A stretch of DNA of 64,000 nucleotides from Euonymus europaeus (lineage: Eukaryota; Streptophyta; Magnoliopsida; Celastrales; Celastraceae), in the NCBI GenBank assembly GCA_963580455.1, contig OY756968.1, positions 5,741,544 through 5,805,543 of the forward strand, given 5' to 3'. The position numbers and the translations under genes were made by a program. Position 1 is the stretch's first letter. Each line of letters starts with the position of its first letter. The notes beneath the pieces were generated by a model that was not told where the DNA came from, ran no database searches, and saw only the letters and a program-made list of their open reading frames with translations. Of this stretch, positions 47,021 to 58,257 are shown in pieces.

Positions 47021-47885
47021 GTCCACTATTCTCTCCTCTACAAAAGTGAATTCTTTGTGGGGCCCATTAGTTCGGGCCCCACAAATTTAAAATCCTTTTT
47101 AAAAAGTAAGCACTAGTAAATTTAAATTTATACGCGTCCGAGCACGTTTATATATGCGCTTGTGGATGAAAAAAATTCATCAAACCTAATTAACATGACA
47201 AGTAACACGAAGGAAAGACTTTGCAAAAGAGAAGTCACACCTGAGTTCGACTTCATTCCTAGAGAAAAGGGATTAGATATAATTATAATGTCTAAAGATT
47301 ATCCCACCACCCTATATTAAGATCACATCCTAACGCATGAGACCATCACGATCTTGTTCTATCACAATTCAATTGATGCTCTTTAACCTCTATAAAATAT
47401 AAAATAACAATGTTATATCAGTTATGAGATATTCGATTACTAAATTGAGCGTGTCTATAGATCACTAAAGACCGTCGTTTCATTGTTTCTGTAGAATCTA
47501 GAAGGTTCACCATCCACGTATTTAGTTGTGCGGATTCATAATAACAAAAATGAATCACATTTTCAAGAAAGAATAATTCGAGTTCTCGTTGTGACGGTGT
47601 CGTTTTGAAAGACGAGCCGATGTGACTGTCAACGGCATTATTATTACTTAATAGAATAGAATAATCAAAATTAATAAAAGGTGGAAATAAATCTTGAAAA
47701 CCCGACCACAAAATCCCCATAACAGCAGAACACTTGTTGAATCACAACCTTTTACTAAGCACGCCGTCTTATATTTGATTTTGATTGCACAAATTTTTTA
47801 ACCCACGTCATTCCCTTTGATCAAAATCAAGTGGCCTAAAGTAATACACGTGGCTAAGTCAGGAATTTTGTGGGATGCTGGATTC
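47021..47885. other. Intergenic DNA
   Basis: A 100-codon minus-strand frame at 47418-47720 has no recognised domain and no supporting splice context. I do not call it a gene. Confidence 0.3.
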
Positions 47886-49012
47886 TGTTAGGATCTGGAA
47901 TCGGATTTGATCGACCAACCAATATAAAGACCGACCAAGGTATATGTTATCTCATGGTTGGATGATGAAAGTGGCCGAACCATCCCGTGTTGTTCGACTA
48001 TCGGACTCATATCTAGGAAAGACGATCAAAAATCGTGACTCTTGTGCAGATCGACGCGCCTGACTTGACCGTCTGAGGTGATAAATAACACGTGTCATTT
48101 TATTATTGGATGAGCTATTTCATCCTTTTCAACTGTGATCCGGGGAAGGAGAGTGATTTTTTACTTTTTGTATCACAATTGTGTCAAATATAATGGGTCA
48201 TTAGTTGTTGATATAACTGAATTGAAAAATGTTTTGTTGATGTGGTTGTATTGAGATCTGTATTTTAATAATGTGGATGATCATGTGGCTTGACTTTTTG
48301 TAATAAAAGTGGGATCCAGTCTTAATTTTGGTAAAAATTTAATGGAGATATTATGAAGGATAGGAAAATAATTGGGTTTGATAATGATTTTATATTGAGA
48401 GATGTGTTTTGCTGATGTGGCAGTATTGAAATATGTGTCCTGATGATTTGATTGTATTGAGAGTGTGTTTTTATAAGATAGATGTGAGACTCACTTTTAC
48501 AATACTAGTATACAAAAAATACTAGTACAAAATATCAAAGTCGAGGTTGTCAACCACCGAACTGGAATGTTCGCCTAATTATGGGCAAAAGTGGTGCACC
48601 TCGGTATAAAATCGACTTGCCTCTTCAATACTTATCTAGGAAGGCATCTCGATCGTAATCAGTGCCCATGGTCTAGTAGGAGACCAATTTCAAGGAGTCA
48701 AACTCCCATTAGAAGTGGAATTCAAAAAGAATTAACTATCCAAAAAATCTCTCAAAAACTTAAGAAGAGAAGAAGGAGTCCTGCTTCAACAACAATTGAG
48801 ACTTTCAAACTCATATAAAAGGGGTCGGGTCTCCAATGTCAGTTAAATAATTGAAATCTCATAGATTGTGCTTTTACTTGTCTGTGTCAAGAGATTTACG
48901 AATATCGAACTTTCTATCAACAATAAAATATCATACTGATTGCAGCGTCGGAGTGAATCACCGAACATATTTTGAGGGCCTTCCTAGTTCACGTTTATTT
49001 GTTGTGCGTACA
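47886..49012 (+). mobile_element. Probable gypsy-type LTR, interrupted by dispersed repeat B
   Basis: It begins TGTTAGGATCTGGAATCGG and may end GTTGTGCGTACA. The right half has CATATAAAAGGGG (TATA box, near 48815) followed by GATTGCAGCGTCGGAGTGAA and GAGGGCCTTC, phrases frequent near the R/U5 border of plant gypsy LTRs. The left half is cut off from this by a copy of the dispersed repeat at about 48180-48500. ATTC is present on both flanks, but a full 5-bp duplication is not secure. No internal domain is seen. Confidence 0.4.
48180..48500. repeat. Dispersed repeat, copy B
   Basis: Same sequence family and orientation as 1880-2230. Confidence 0.6.
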
Positions 49013-50209
49013 ATTCGTCTACATACCAAAATGACATGTCTAACAAACTGTTTGTCATCCAGCTCGGATCATTTGTTTGACATCATCAAATGCATTTGAC
49101 ACTCATTAGACTTGACTCTCCCTCTTTCTTTATTTTTTTCCTTTCTCCATTTAAGCCACTTTTATAGCTACGATGTTTATGCTATTTTATTTTAGTAATT
49201 CATAAAACTATAAATTAAACGCTTGTCTGAATATAACATTATAATATCTAGCTTCAAGTTTATAAGTAGAGAAAGTTGGACGATTCAAGACTTCAAGTAG
49301 AAATGTATACCAAACCGCCCGGAAATCTGGGCTCGCGATTTGATTTTGAATGTCGTTTGATTTGGTTTATTCACAAATTGAAAAATGGGCTCCCGATATC
49401 GGGAGTACCACTTAATGGGCTTCGAGTCGACAAAGCCCTATAGAAGTGATAGCCAAGGTGGGTCTTTGTCTTTTGTTACTGTCCTCGAAATTGGCTGATA
49501 TTTCATAAAAAAAAGGACGATACTGAAGTATAGAACCACAATGATTTTGAAAATAAGTTAAAATATATTGATCTAAAATAATATAATAAGTAAAAATTAA
49601 TTAATAAATTTTACATGCAAATGATAACATACCAGCTTCCTATTTAAACATTCGATATAAGTTTAAAATACTTGTTTTTTTTAGTTGGTTCTCCACTTCT
49701 TTTTAATTCAGGCTCGCCCTCAGCCTGAGCGACGACCCAAATTTTTTTATTTAAAAAATAAAAATTAGTGATACAACCAGATGAGAGATGAGAGATGAGA
49801 GACGAGAGACGAGAGAGAAACACGAACATGGCACTGGCGGAAGAAAAAAAAACTAGGTCCTCGAGCCGCTCATGCAGCCCTTCTCTAGATCTAGTCATCC
49901 CCATCAAAATCGTCTATTGCAGAGCCTGAATCCAAGTTAAAAGTAAGTTCATGTTCTTGCCTTCTTGGTTCTCCTCTTTCAGTCCGATAGTGTTCACTGT
50001 TCAATTTGATTTGGCTTCTTTCAGTATAGGTTAGTAATGATGTGATTTGGTGGCTCAATCTTGATTTTGTTTCCTCTGTAAATAGCTTTGAAAGATTTCT
50101 TGTGTAAGACTACTTCGGCCGACTCAAAGACTTCAATCAACGGCACAAGCTCAGTATCACATTATCTCAGTTTGGTTTTAGCCTTTAAGGTTAGTACTTA
50201 GCACTTTTC
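49013..50209. other. Intergenic DNA
   Basis: It contains a GAGAGATGA/GAGAGACGA microsatellite at about 49784-49818. No gene is recognised. Confidence 0.35.
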
Positions 50210-50229
50210 ACAAATCATAGTGAAAGTCG

Positions 50230-50960
50230 GTTTCTCACCAAGATCGTTAGCCAACAAATATGGAAATTAAAATTGCGGAAAAATAAACGAAAATCAAACA
50301 CCAAGAATTTTACGAGGAAAACCCAACCTGGGAAAAACTTCGAGTCTATGAGCGACTAACCTTGAGGAACAATCCACTAAAACGAATCAGGAGTTACAAC
50401 CATATCTTTGAACTAAAGACATCGTTCATTCCTCCCATTCAGTGTATTGCTTCAACCTCACTCAACCTAAACAAGGTAGAGTCAACTCTTGAATACCTCA
50501 AGAATCTTCACACACAAGTAACTGACAAAGAATAAATTTCAATACAAAATACCTCACTACAAATTACTCAATAAACAATCAACCTCACATATGATATAAA
50601 CAAGTGATTTGCTCTAAAAAATAATCCACATGCGAAACTCTCTCACTCATAGGTTTCGGTCAACCCCCAAAACTAGCTTGCATGGAGTATTTAAGCCCAA
50701 CGTGTGCCTTGGATAAATAGACTTCTTTTCTCACAAGGAAGCTTATCACCTTATCACCTGAAAAGATAGATCAACCATCCAATACTGGAAGTGATAACAT
50801 CAGCATAATCAATGATGAGTACATCTCCACTATATTTGTTATCCACGGCATTCACAATAGTTCTATTTCCTAATGGAACACTAACTCTAGCATGCTCTCA
50901 TGTGGATAGTCATATAAGGCTAGACTTCCTATCACAATTGTAAAAGAGATTCCATTAAAC
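50230..50960 (-). mobile_element. LTR-like fragment
   Basis: The phrases ATTGCGGAAAAATAAACG, CACCAAGAATTTTACGAGG and AAAACCCAACCTGGG are typical of copia LTR/leader sequences seen on the opposite strand in plants. No borders, target duplication or coding region could be placed, so this is tentative. Confidence 0.3.
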
Positions 50961-51259
50961 AAAAACACGTGCATGACGTTACACCAAGCCCATCATAAAA
51001 TAAGGATTGAAAGCCCATACGTTAAAGCCCACACAAGTAACTTACATCACTGCACATCATTACCCAATTATCAAAATTCAATTGCTTAAATATATCTCAC
51101 AATTGTCAATTAGTTTTTATCTTAAATTAAAAACCAACACATAGTTTCATTAATTAGAAATTTAGAATATTTGTAATTGAAGTGGTTTAAACTTTGAATG
51201 TTTGATTCAGGAATTGAAAATTTGAAATATGTTTGGTAAAAAACATCAATCGGGTAGTC

Positions 51260-52040
51260 AAAAAAGAAATAAAAGGAAAAAGATAGAACAATTGATTCAA
51301 TCACTAAGAGGAGGCACTTGATAAGTTTTTCAAAAGTAATTCTTCAATTAAAAAGTTAGTGGATGATGATGTAGTCAGTGAATTGGGAGAAACAGTTAAT
51401 GAAGATGTATGCCATATGGTTGAAAATGAAAATGACACTTCTATGTTTGAGAATGAAACTATGAATCTATATGATGCAAGAACTTGGGGAGATATTGATA
51501 ACAAAACAAGGGATCTTTTGGTAGAAAATGGTCCTATAAGAGAGAACAACTTAGAGTACCATTTGGATGGGTTGAGAAGACATTTTTCTGAATCCCATTA
51601 CACTAGAAAATTGGCAAATGGAGAGCATCAAGATAGAAAATGACTAATGTACTCGAAGGAGATGAACAAAGTGTCTTGTTTTTGCTGTAAGTTGTTTAAA
51701 TCAGTACACAAAAAAGTATGCTAGCAACGGAGGGGATTTATGACTGGCAGCATTTAGTTGAGAGACTTGGAGAGCATGAAAACAATTTTGAACATCTAAA
51801 TAACATGTGGACTTGGCTTGATTTGTAAAATAGGTTGAGGAAAAATGAAACAATTGATAAAGAGTTACAAGGGCAACTTAAGAAATAGAAAGAACATTGG
51901 AAACAAGTTTTAGTAAGAATTGTTTATGTTTTAAATGTCTTGATACTCGTGGTTTGGCTTTCCGTGGAGAAAATGAGAAAATTTACCAAGATAGTAATGA
52001 TAATTTTTTAGTCATGCTTGAATTGATTGCTAAATAAAGA
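51260..52040 (+). pseudogene. hAT-type transposase pseudogene with TTF zinc-finger segment
   Basis: From 51359 the frame reads [16 protein letters not shown], then [20 protein letters not shown] and [20 protein letters not shown], followed after a stop at 51641 by SKEMNKVSCFCCKLF. This is the TTF-type finger region of hAT-derived (ZMYM1-like) proteins. About 51930-52010 a piece reading DTRGLAFRGENEKIYQDSND follows, which is the next conserved block. Multiple stops and frameshifts are present, and the catalytic core and dimerisation domain are missing. It is a clear relic. Confidence 0.75.
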
Positions 52041-52259
52041 AATTCATTATCCCTTGGGGATTTCCAAATTAAGTATTAGTTTCATGTATTCAACAAATAA
52101 TGTTATGTAATAGTATAAGTTATTTTATAGAAATAATGTTTTGTTTTTATTATCTTTTCAAATTGCAATGACTATATATGACTTATAAAAATACAAACAT
52201 ACATGAGAAAATAATGACAAACAATTGAATTAATCATGCCACATTTTTGTACAGGGCAT

Positions 52260-53490
52260 TATAGCTCCAAAAGATCAGCATCACCATCCTTATCGCACTA
52301 GGTTACAAGCGTGAATTGCTAAAGCCATGAAGAATGAACATCAGAAGGAGTTAATAGAGAAGCAGAGTCAGGATATTGTAGCTTTAAAAGAACAAATGAT
52401 TATTTTGATCAATCTGATGTCCCAACTTATGAAGGGAAAAACGCTAGTAGAAGGATCATCTTTGAAAGAAGATCTTATGTACCCTTCTCATGATAATGCA
52501 CCAACAAATTCGTCTGGGAATGTGTCAAAAATAAGTGTTGAATTGGCTCAAGGTAGTGGTCCTTTATTGTTGGATTCTCAATAAAAGATGAGTTACGTAC
52601 CCCCAGTTAATTTAGAGAAGGAAGAGAAGTGTGTCACTATGAAACAATTCAAGAGGATGGAAAAATGGATGCATGGTATAGAAGGCTATGGGCCCACAGG
52701 TGCTCTAAGTCCTCAGAAGTTATGTCTAGTAAAGAATTTAGTCATTTCTCCTGATTTTAAACTTCCTGTCTTTACCCTTTTCGATGGTACTGGGTTCCTC
52801 TTGACCACTTGACTATGTACTATCGGAGGATGTAGTCGTATGTTTATGATGAGAAGATGTTGATCCATTTCTTCTAGAAAAGCCTAACAGGGGTTGCAAC
52901 TCGTTGGTTCACAAGCTTAGATCCGTCCTCCGTGATGGTCTGGGAAGATCTAGCTAACTTATTTCTCAAAAAGTACAAGTACAATATGCAAAAGGTCCCT
53001 ACCATTTATGATCTTCAGGGAACTACCATAAAGGAAGGGGAAAGTTTTAGAGATTGGACCCATCGGTGGTGAGACTTAGCATTTTAGATGAATCCTCCAC
53101 TTGCAGAAAAAGATCTAGTTAATGCATTCACTGATGCACTTCGACAACCATACACACCCAAGATTACTAGAGGGGACCATGCAGGTCTGGGAGAAATAAT
53201 TCGTGCTGGAGAACGCATTGAACATTGTGTCCAAATATGAACTATCAACATAGAAGTCACAGTGCCTAAGAAGCCAGAACCTCAGAAAGAATGGAAAGTG
53301 AAAATGAAGGAAAATGAGGTATATACCATAAATTATGGCTTTAATTCTACTTATAGCCTTCCTACCTCTGAGTACAGGCCATGGAATAATGCTCCTAAAT
53401 TTTCTAGCTCGTATAATCATTATCCTTCCCAACATTATCAACCACTCCCCCGTAATTTCCAGCCACTGCCACAAAACTATTAGCAACCTC
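52260..53490 (+). pseudogene. Degraded gypsy gag fragment
   Basis: The frames read MKNEHQKELIEKQSQDIVAL, then VISPDFKLPVFTLFDGTG, PLDHLTMYYRRM (other frame), SLTGVATRWFTSLD, LANLFLKKYKYN and ESFRDWTHRW. This is the order of a plant Ty3/gypsy gag (retrotrans_gag domain). The tail (about 53260-53480, Pro/Tyr-rich, HYQPLPRNFQ) resembles the linker after gag. At least three stops or frameshifts break it, and no protease or RT follows. Confidence 0.75.
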
Positions 53491-53494
53491 ACCA

Positions 53495-54659
53495 AAAGGT
53501 ACATAATGAATTTGAGTTTATTCTGCAGCTAACCAGTTTCTTTTCGACATGACCACTGCATTTAATGCAATCTTGAAGGTTAAATCCTCATGGAATCTTT
53601 CTCTTATTCCATTTTAAGTAGATTATTGAGGAGGGTCCGATTACTGTGGTTTCGCTGGAGACAGTCACACATTTTAGTGAAATTTGTGACTTCTTTCCTG
53701 CGTTTTTTAATTCATCAGTACATGAAATTTTTTCCCATCTGTCAAATCTTTTGCTATATCTTTCCTTTCTGAGCTTTTGGTTAGGTTCATTGGTTTTCGC
53801 GTTTCTTTTTCGTTCTCTTGCTCTATTTTGGGTTTCTTTTCGTATGTAGGGCTGGATGAGTTATTTCATTTGTCATCGTGATCATTTTATTTTGGGATTT
53901 CCTTATTTGATTATGATTTTTTCAGGTTCTGAGAAAGCCAGGTTTTTTTTTTCCAATTCTATAATATCGCTTTTTCATTTTTTTATTCTTTTGGTTCCTA
54001 AATCAATTAAGTAAATTAATAATATTAGTCCTGATGATATGATGCATATATAGGTGGCTTGCAGGAACTGCCCCCATCTGAGCTATATGTGTGTCAAACA
54101 CCCTTCCACACAACACTTCATCAGAGTCACTGCAAACTGGTAAATTAAAGGGAAAAATAGGTTGGTGTGATTCTTTTCTCAGTTTCTATTTCCTCTGGGT
54201 AAAAGACTATTTGCTTGAATGGCGAATGCCTGATTCTCTAATCTGTTAAATCTCACCAGAAATTGAGAAGAGTGTTAAGTGTGTAATGATGACAGCATGT
54301 TGAATACCAACTCTATTCAAAAACCCCCTTCTCAAAAAATTTGTCATACTAGAGAAGATTATGCTTTGTTGCCTTTTTTAGTCAGTCACTGCTTTCATAA
54401 AATATATCTCAACTTAAGCAATTATGTGTTCTTCAATTACATATCTGTCACTATAAACAATTTTTAATTTCAATTTTTCATGTGATTTGATCATATGCAG
54501 TGCTAATCATGCGTTTGTGACTCAACTGATTTGTGCAAGTATTGCACAGGATGTGCCAAACCACATTGCGATGCTTCTGACCACATTTCCAAAAAGAAAT
54601 GGTAGCTCATGTAGATTGGGGACGAAGCCTGAGCTCCGTGAAATGCAAGCCAAGGTTGA
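53495..54659 (+). other. Possible captured exons left of the Helitron block
   Basis: 54049-54142 reads VACRNCPHLSYMCVKHPSTQ then HFIRVTAN and ends at a donor-like site (CTG then GTAAAT). 54507-54680 starts after an ATGCAG acceptor and reads NHAFVTQLICASIAQDVPN to EEEMDTVQ before a GTGAGC donor. These look like spliced exons of a captured or decayed gene that I do not recognise. Confidence 0.35.
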
Positions 54660-54947
54660 GGAGGAGATGGACACTGTTCAAGGTGAGCTGTGTTGAATAG
54701 GTCCCTAATGTACGCCTTCTTGGATTTGTATAAATTGCGGAATCTATATAAGGGAATTTCGGGTTTTAGAATTTTAATTTAATGACTGAGTTGTGTTTTC
54801 TAGGGAAGGCTATGAAGGATCTTCACACAATACGTCTATTTTTATGTTTTCGAAACTTCGATTTAGTCATTTATGCATCAGCAGTGCCTATAACTAATAT
54901 GGAATCACCAAATGAGAATACTCAAATTTTAAGTATGCCACCTCAAT
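54660..54947 (+). repeat. Left 288-bp direct repeat flanking the Helitron-like insertion
   Basis: Almost identical to 62837-63124. I see only single-base differences (54699-54700 GGTCC against GCTCC, and GCATCAGCAG against GCATCATCAG). It contains the end of an exon-like segment, a GTGAGC donor and a TTTTCTAG acceptor. Confidence 0.9.
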
Positions 54948-55287
54948 CTATTACTTATATATAAACCTGGAAGAAGCGCGTCCTGTGGCGGCGAGTCGTC
55001 ATTGTTCACGTAGCCGCGCGAGTTGCTTTCGGTGTTTCACGTCAGGCGGAGCAAAACGACGTCGTTCGTTATGTCGTTCAACGCCAAACCATTGTCTCCG
55101 TTCGATCACAGAGCTTTGCTTTGATCCGATGGTTGTCGTCAGGAGTCTAGACTCTTCTCCTAGCTTTAACTTTTGGGATTTGTCGATTTCATTTCTTGCC
55201 TCAACCAACTACTGTAGTCTATCGTAGTCGTCCTACTGATTTAACTTTTGGGATGATTTTACTGATTTACCGATTCGCGCTCGGGAT

Positions 55288-55608
55288 TTGGTTGCCACAG
55301 CTTCCGCTGCCCGCAAGGATTCGGTTAAGAGGAGAAGAAAGGTGGTTCAGAACGTGAAGTTGGCGTCCCAAAAGCACAGGGAGCTCGAGCTCCAATTGGA
55401 GGTCGCCTGTGAGGCCGAAGATTTTGAGAAGGCCGAAAGGATCAGCGATAGCCTTGCTGCTGCTGAGAAGGAGAAGCAACTCTTACGCAATACGCTCAGA
55501 GATGCTGAGGCAGATTGCGATTCCATCGAATATAAGATGCAGGAGGCTCTCCAGGTCCTGATTGATGCGGAGCAAGAGAGTGCTTTTCTGCTTCAGAAAT
55601 TTGCTACG
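55288..55608 (+). pseudogene. Captured exon encoding a UVR-like coiled coil
   Basis: The frame reads SAARKDSVKRRRKVVQNV, LELQLEVACEAEDFEKAERI, then SLAAAEKEKQLLRNTLRDAE and QESAFLLQKFAT before a GTAATT donor at 55609. The AEDFEKAERI block resembles a UVR motif inside a long coiled coil. It is well formed and bounded by an acceptor-like CCACAG and a donor, so it appears to be an exon captured from a host gene that I cannot name. A possible further piece, NDEDVNDRFLAAAGDGSR, lies near 56440-56500. Confidence 0.55.
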
Positions 55609-58257
55609 GTAATTAACCTTAAATGCTCGGGGGAAATAATAGCTTTGGTATGCTTTATTGATTTCATAGTTCAAAACCCTGATCTGATTTTTTCGCTGCC
55701 AAATAGTTAACTGCTACGAACCCAATTACACCTATAATGCTCTTTCAATGATTGTTTATTGATATGCTTTGATAATTTTTCAGGTTAAAAGCCCAATCGG
55801 ATCTCTTTCACTCCCATATAGTGAACTGGTACAAACTCAATCACTTTGATTCAGTATTCACAAACTTATCCTCGCTTTATATTTGAGTTCATATCAATTT
55901 TGCATTCTTGCAATGTTAATGAACTAGCCGATTGAGATGTCTTTCAAGTTCATGAAATGGGTTATTGAGTTTGCCTATTTGATATTTTTTCCATCCTTTT
56001 AGCATAGGCCTATGAGAGTATCGCTATATCTCAAGGATGTCATCGATTCACATTCCGACTCGCGCCATGTCTATCTCTCGATCTCAGCTAAACTAGCTCC
56101 AACTCCTATCATTCCTATTCTTTGAGCTTCTATTGTAGAAGATAGAGGAATCGAACGAGACAACAAAAGCAAAGGTAGGCTATGTTTTCTCTCTGTTGTG
56201 ATGTTTATAGTTTCATGACATTTCCTTATCTCTTTACCCTGACTTCCATATCTCTCTGTGGGCTTCAGGTATCGAAATCGTAGCAAGTTTACATACAACC
56301 GTCCTACGAACAAGAAACAAAATATGTTGAATTGGAACATAAGTAAAAAATTCAATTTGGTCATCCCTATCCTTCTCTCTCAAACTCAGCATCTCGATCT
56401 CTTTTGCTCATTTTTGTGCTTCACTTTGCTGTAGAATCACAAACGATGAAGATGTAAATGATCGATTTCTTGCTGCTGCTGGAGATGGATCTAGGATCTT
56501 ATCCGCTTCGGAGGTTCAAAGAGGTTAATGGGAAAAGAATTGGTAAACACTTTTGAAATATAGAAATTCATTTAGCCATTTAGGGATTTTTTGGATGCTG
56601 CTACCTCGACCACCCAAGCATATCCACTCCATGCTTGATGCATAATTTTTTTTTGATGCTTATAATTTCCCTGTTTTCTACTCATCCCAATTTTGAACAA
56701 CTGATTTTGGTAGGCTGAATGCTGGAACTTACCTCATTCTACTGCTATTAAAAAAGTGCGTTAGATACATCCTTTTTCATTTCTTAATTTTCCTAAGAAG
56801 TCATACTGATTTTTTCTCTTCTAATTTGGGTGTGTTCTTCCAGTACTAGCTTCAGAAATCCTGTTACCATAGACACCAATTTTGATGGTAAGTTTTCATT
56901 ACACTTAAGGAAGCCACGAGTTTATTATGTTAGATTGAATGAGTGAGAAATTGTAAATTTGAGTATTGTATACATTACAGGCAAGGTCAGAGTCAGTTTT
57001 ACAACCACGTTATTATTGTGACTCAAACGTTGGCAGGATTTGACGAGCAATGATCTACAGGTATTTCCAAATGTCATCAACAATCTATGAAAATGACCTC
57101 ATCTCTATAATCATAAGTGCCTTTATGTGCTAAATTGACTTTGACAGTTTATCCTTCTTATGGTGCATTTTTTGAAAGACAATTTGCTCCTGGGATATAG
57201 TTATTCAGCGTTTGGGTGCTTCAAGATGATGGAGCTCAACAAGATACAGATTGAAGAACCTATATTCTACTGTCAATAATGGTATAAGACTTCTCTATCA
57301 ATATTGTGCTCTTCACTCAATTGATCATTGTTTCCTTTTATGCTTCTTCAGAGATCCATAATGTGTCCAATGGTTGCTCCCTATAATTAAGCATTGCATC
57401 TATTTAATTGGTCCAGTTCAAATAGCTCTATGAAAGATCTTTGTTATATTGTTTGCCTTCTTTTGAATTCATGGTTCCTGCATAAACAGGTCTTCAAAAT
57501 GTTGTCACATAGAGGTTGTAAGAATGTTTTTCATTCAACTCTTCTTAACTAGGTGCATTAAAAGCACAAATGAAAACACATCCATGGTCAATTGAAAAAA
57601 TAATATGTTTTAAAAATATTTTTAGAGCTGATGATGCTTCTCCAAATGTAGTCTTCCTTTCACTTTTGAAGACATTTGTCCTTTGAAGTAACTGATTGCT
57701 TCCATAGCTCATATATGCGCGATCAATCTAAGAAAAGAATAATTAACATCTCAGTTTTTTTATACTGCCACCCAAGACTTTCAACTTCATTTTATTGACG
57801 TCTACATGATTTTTTATGTTTCTTGGAGAGTAATTGCTTTTTAACTTTGAAATTGCTTCACCCTACATTTTCCTGTTTATTCCTAGGCTTCAACAGCCAT
57901 TGATCAAGCCAATAATCTTGATAATCTTGATAAGTTGAGTTGCTAATAATTAGCCGAGTTACAGTGAACATGAGACTCTGATATTTGTTTTCCAGAGATT
58001 ATAAACACTTTTGATTTGTAATTAGTGATTTAGTAGTTTTGATGAAGTCAGACATTTCCTCTCAATTTGATGAAGTTGATTGTGAAAATGGGGATAATTT
58101 GACAACACTTCTCTTTGGATCTGTTTGAGATTGTAGTGTCAAGTATACTAGATTTGCATAACATGGTTTGGTTCTCATTAATGGTTGTAATCATGTTGTT
58201 TTTTCCCTACTGAACAATTTCTATTGACATTTGTTGTTATTTTAGTGTACTCAAAAA

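Noticed and set aside
47418..47720. 100-codon minus-strand open frame
   Set aside because: No recognisable domain, no splice partners, and composition like the surrounding intergenic DNA.
53590..53849. Two overlapping plus-strand frames
   Set aside because: Low-complexity hydrophobic translations of T-rich DNA without support.
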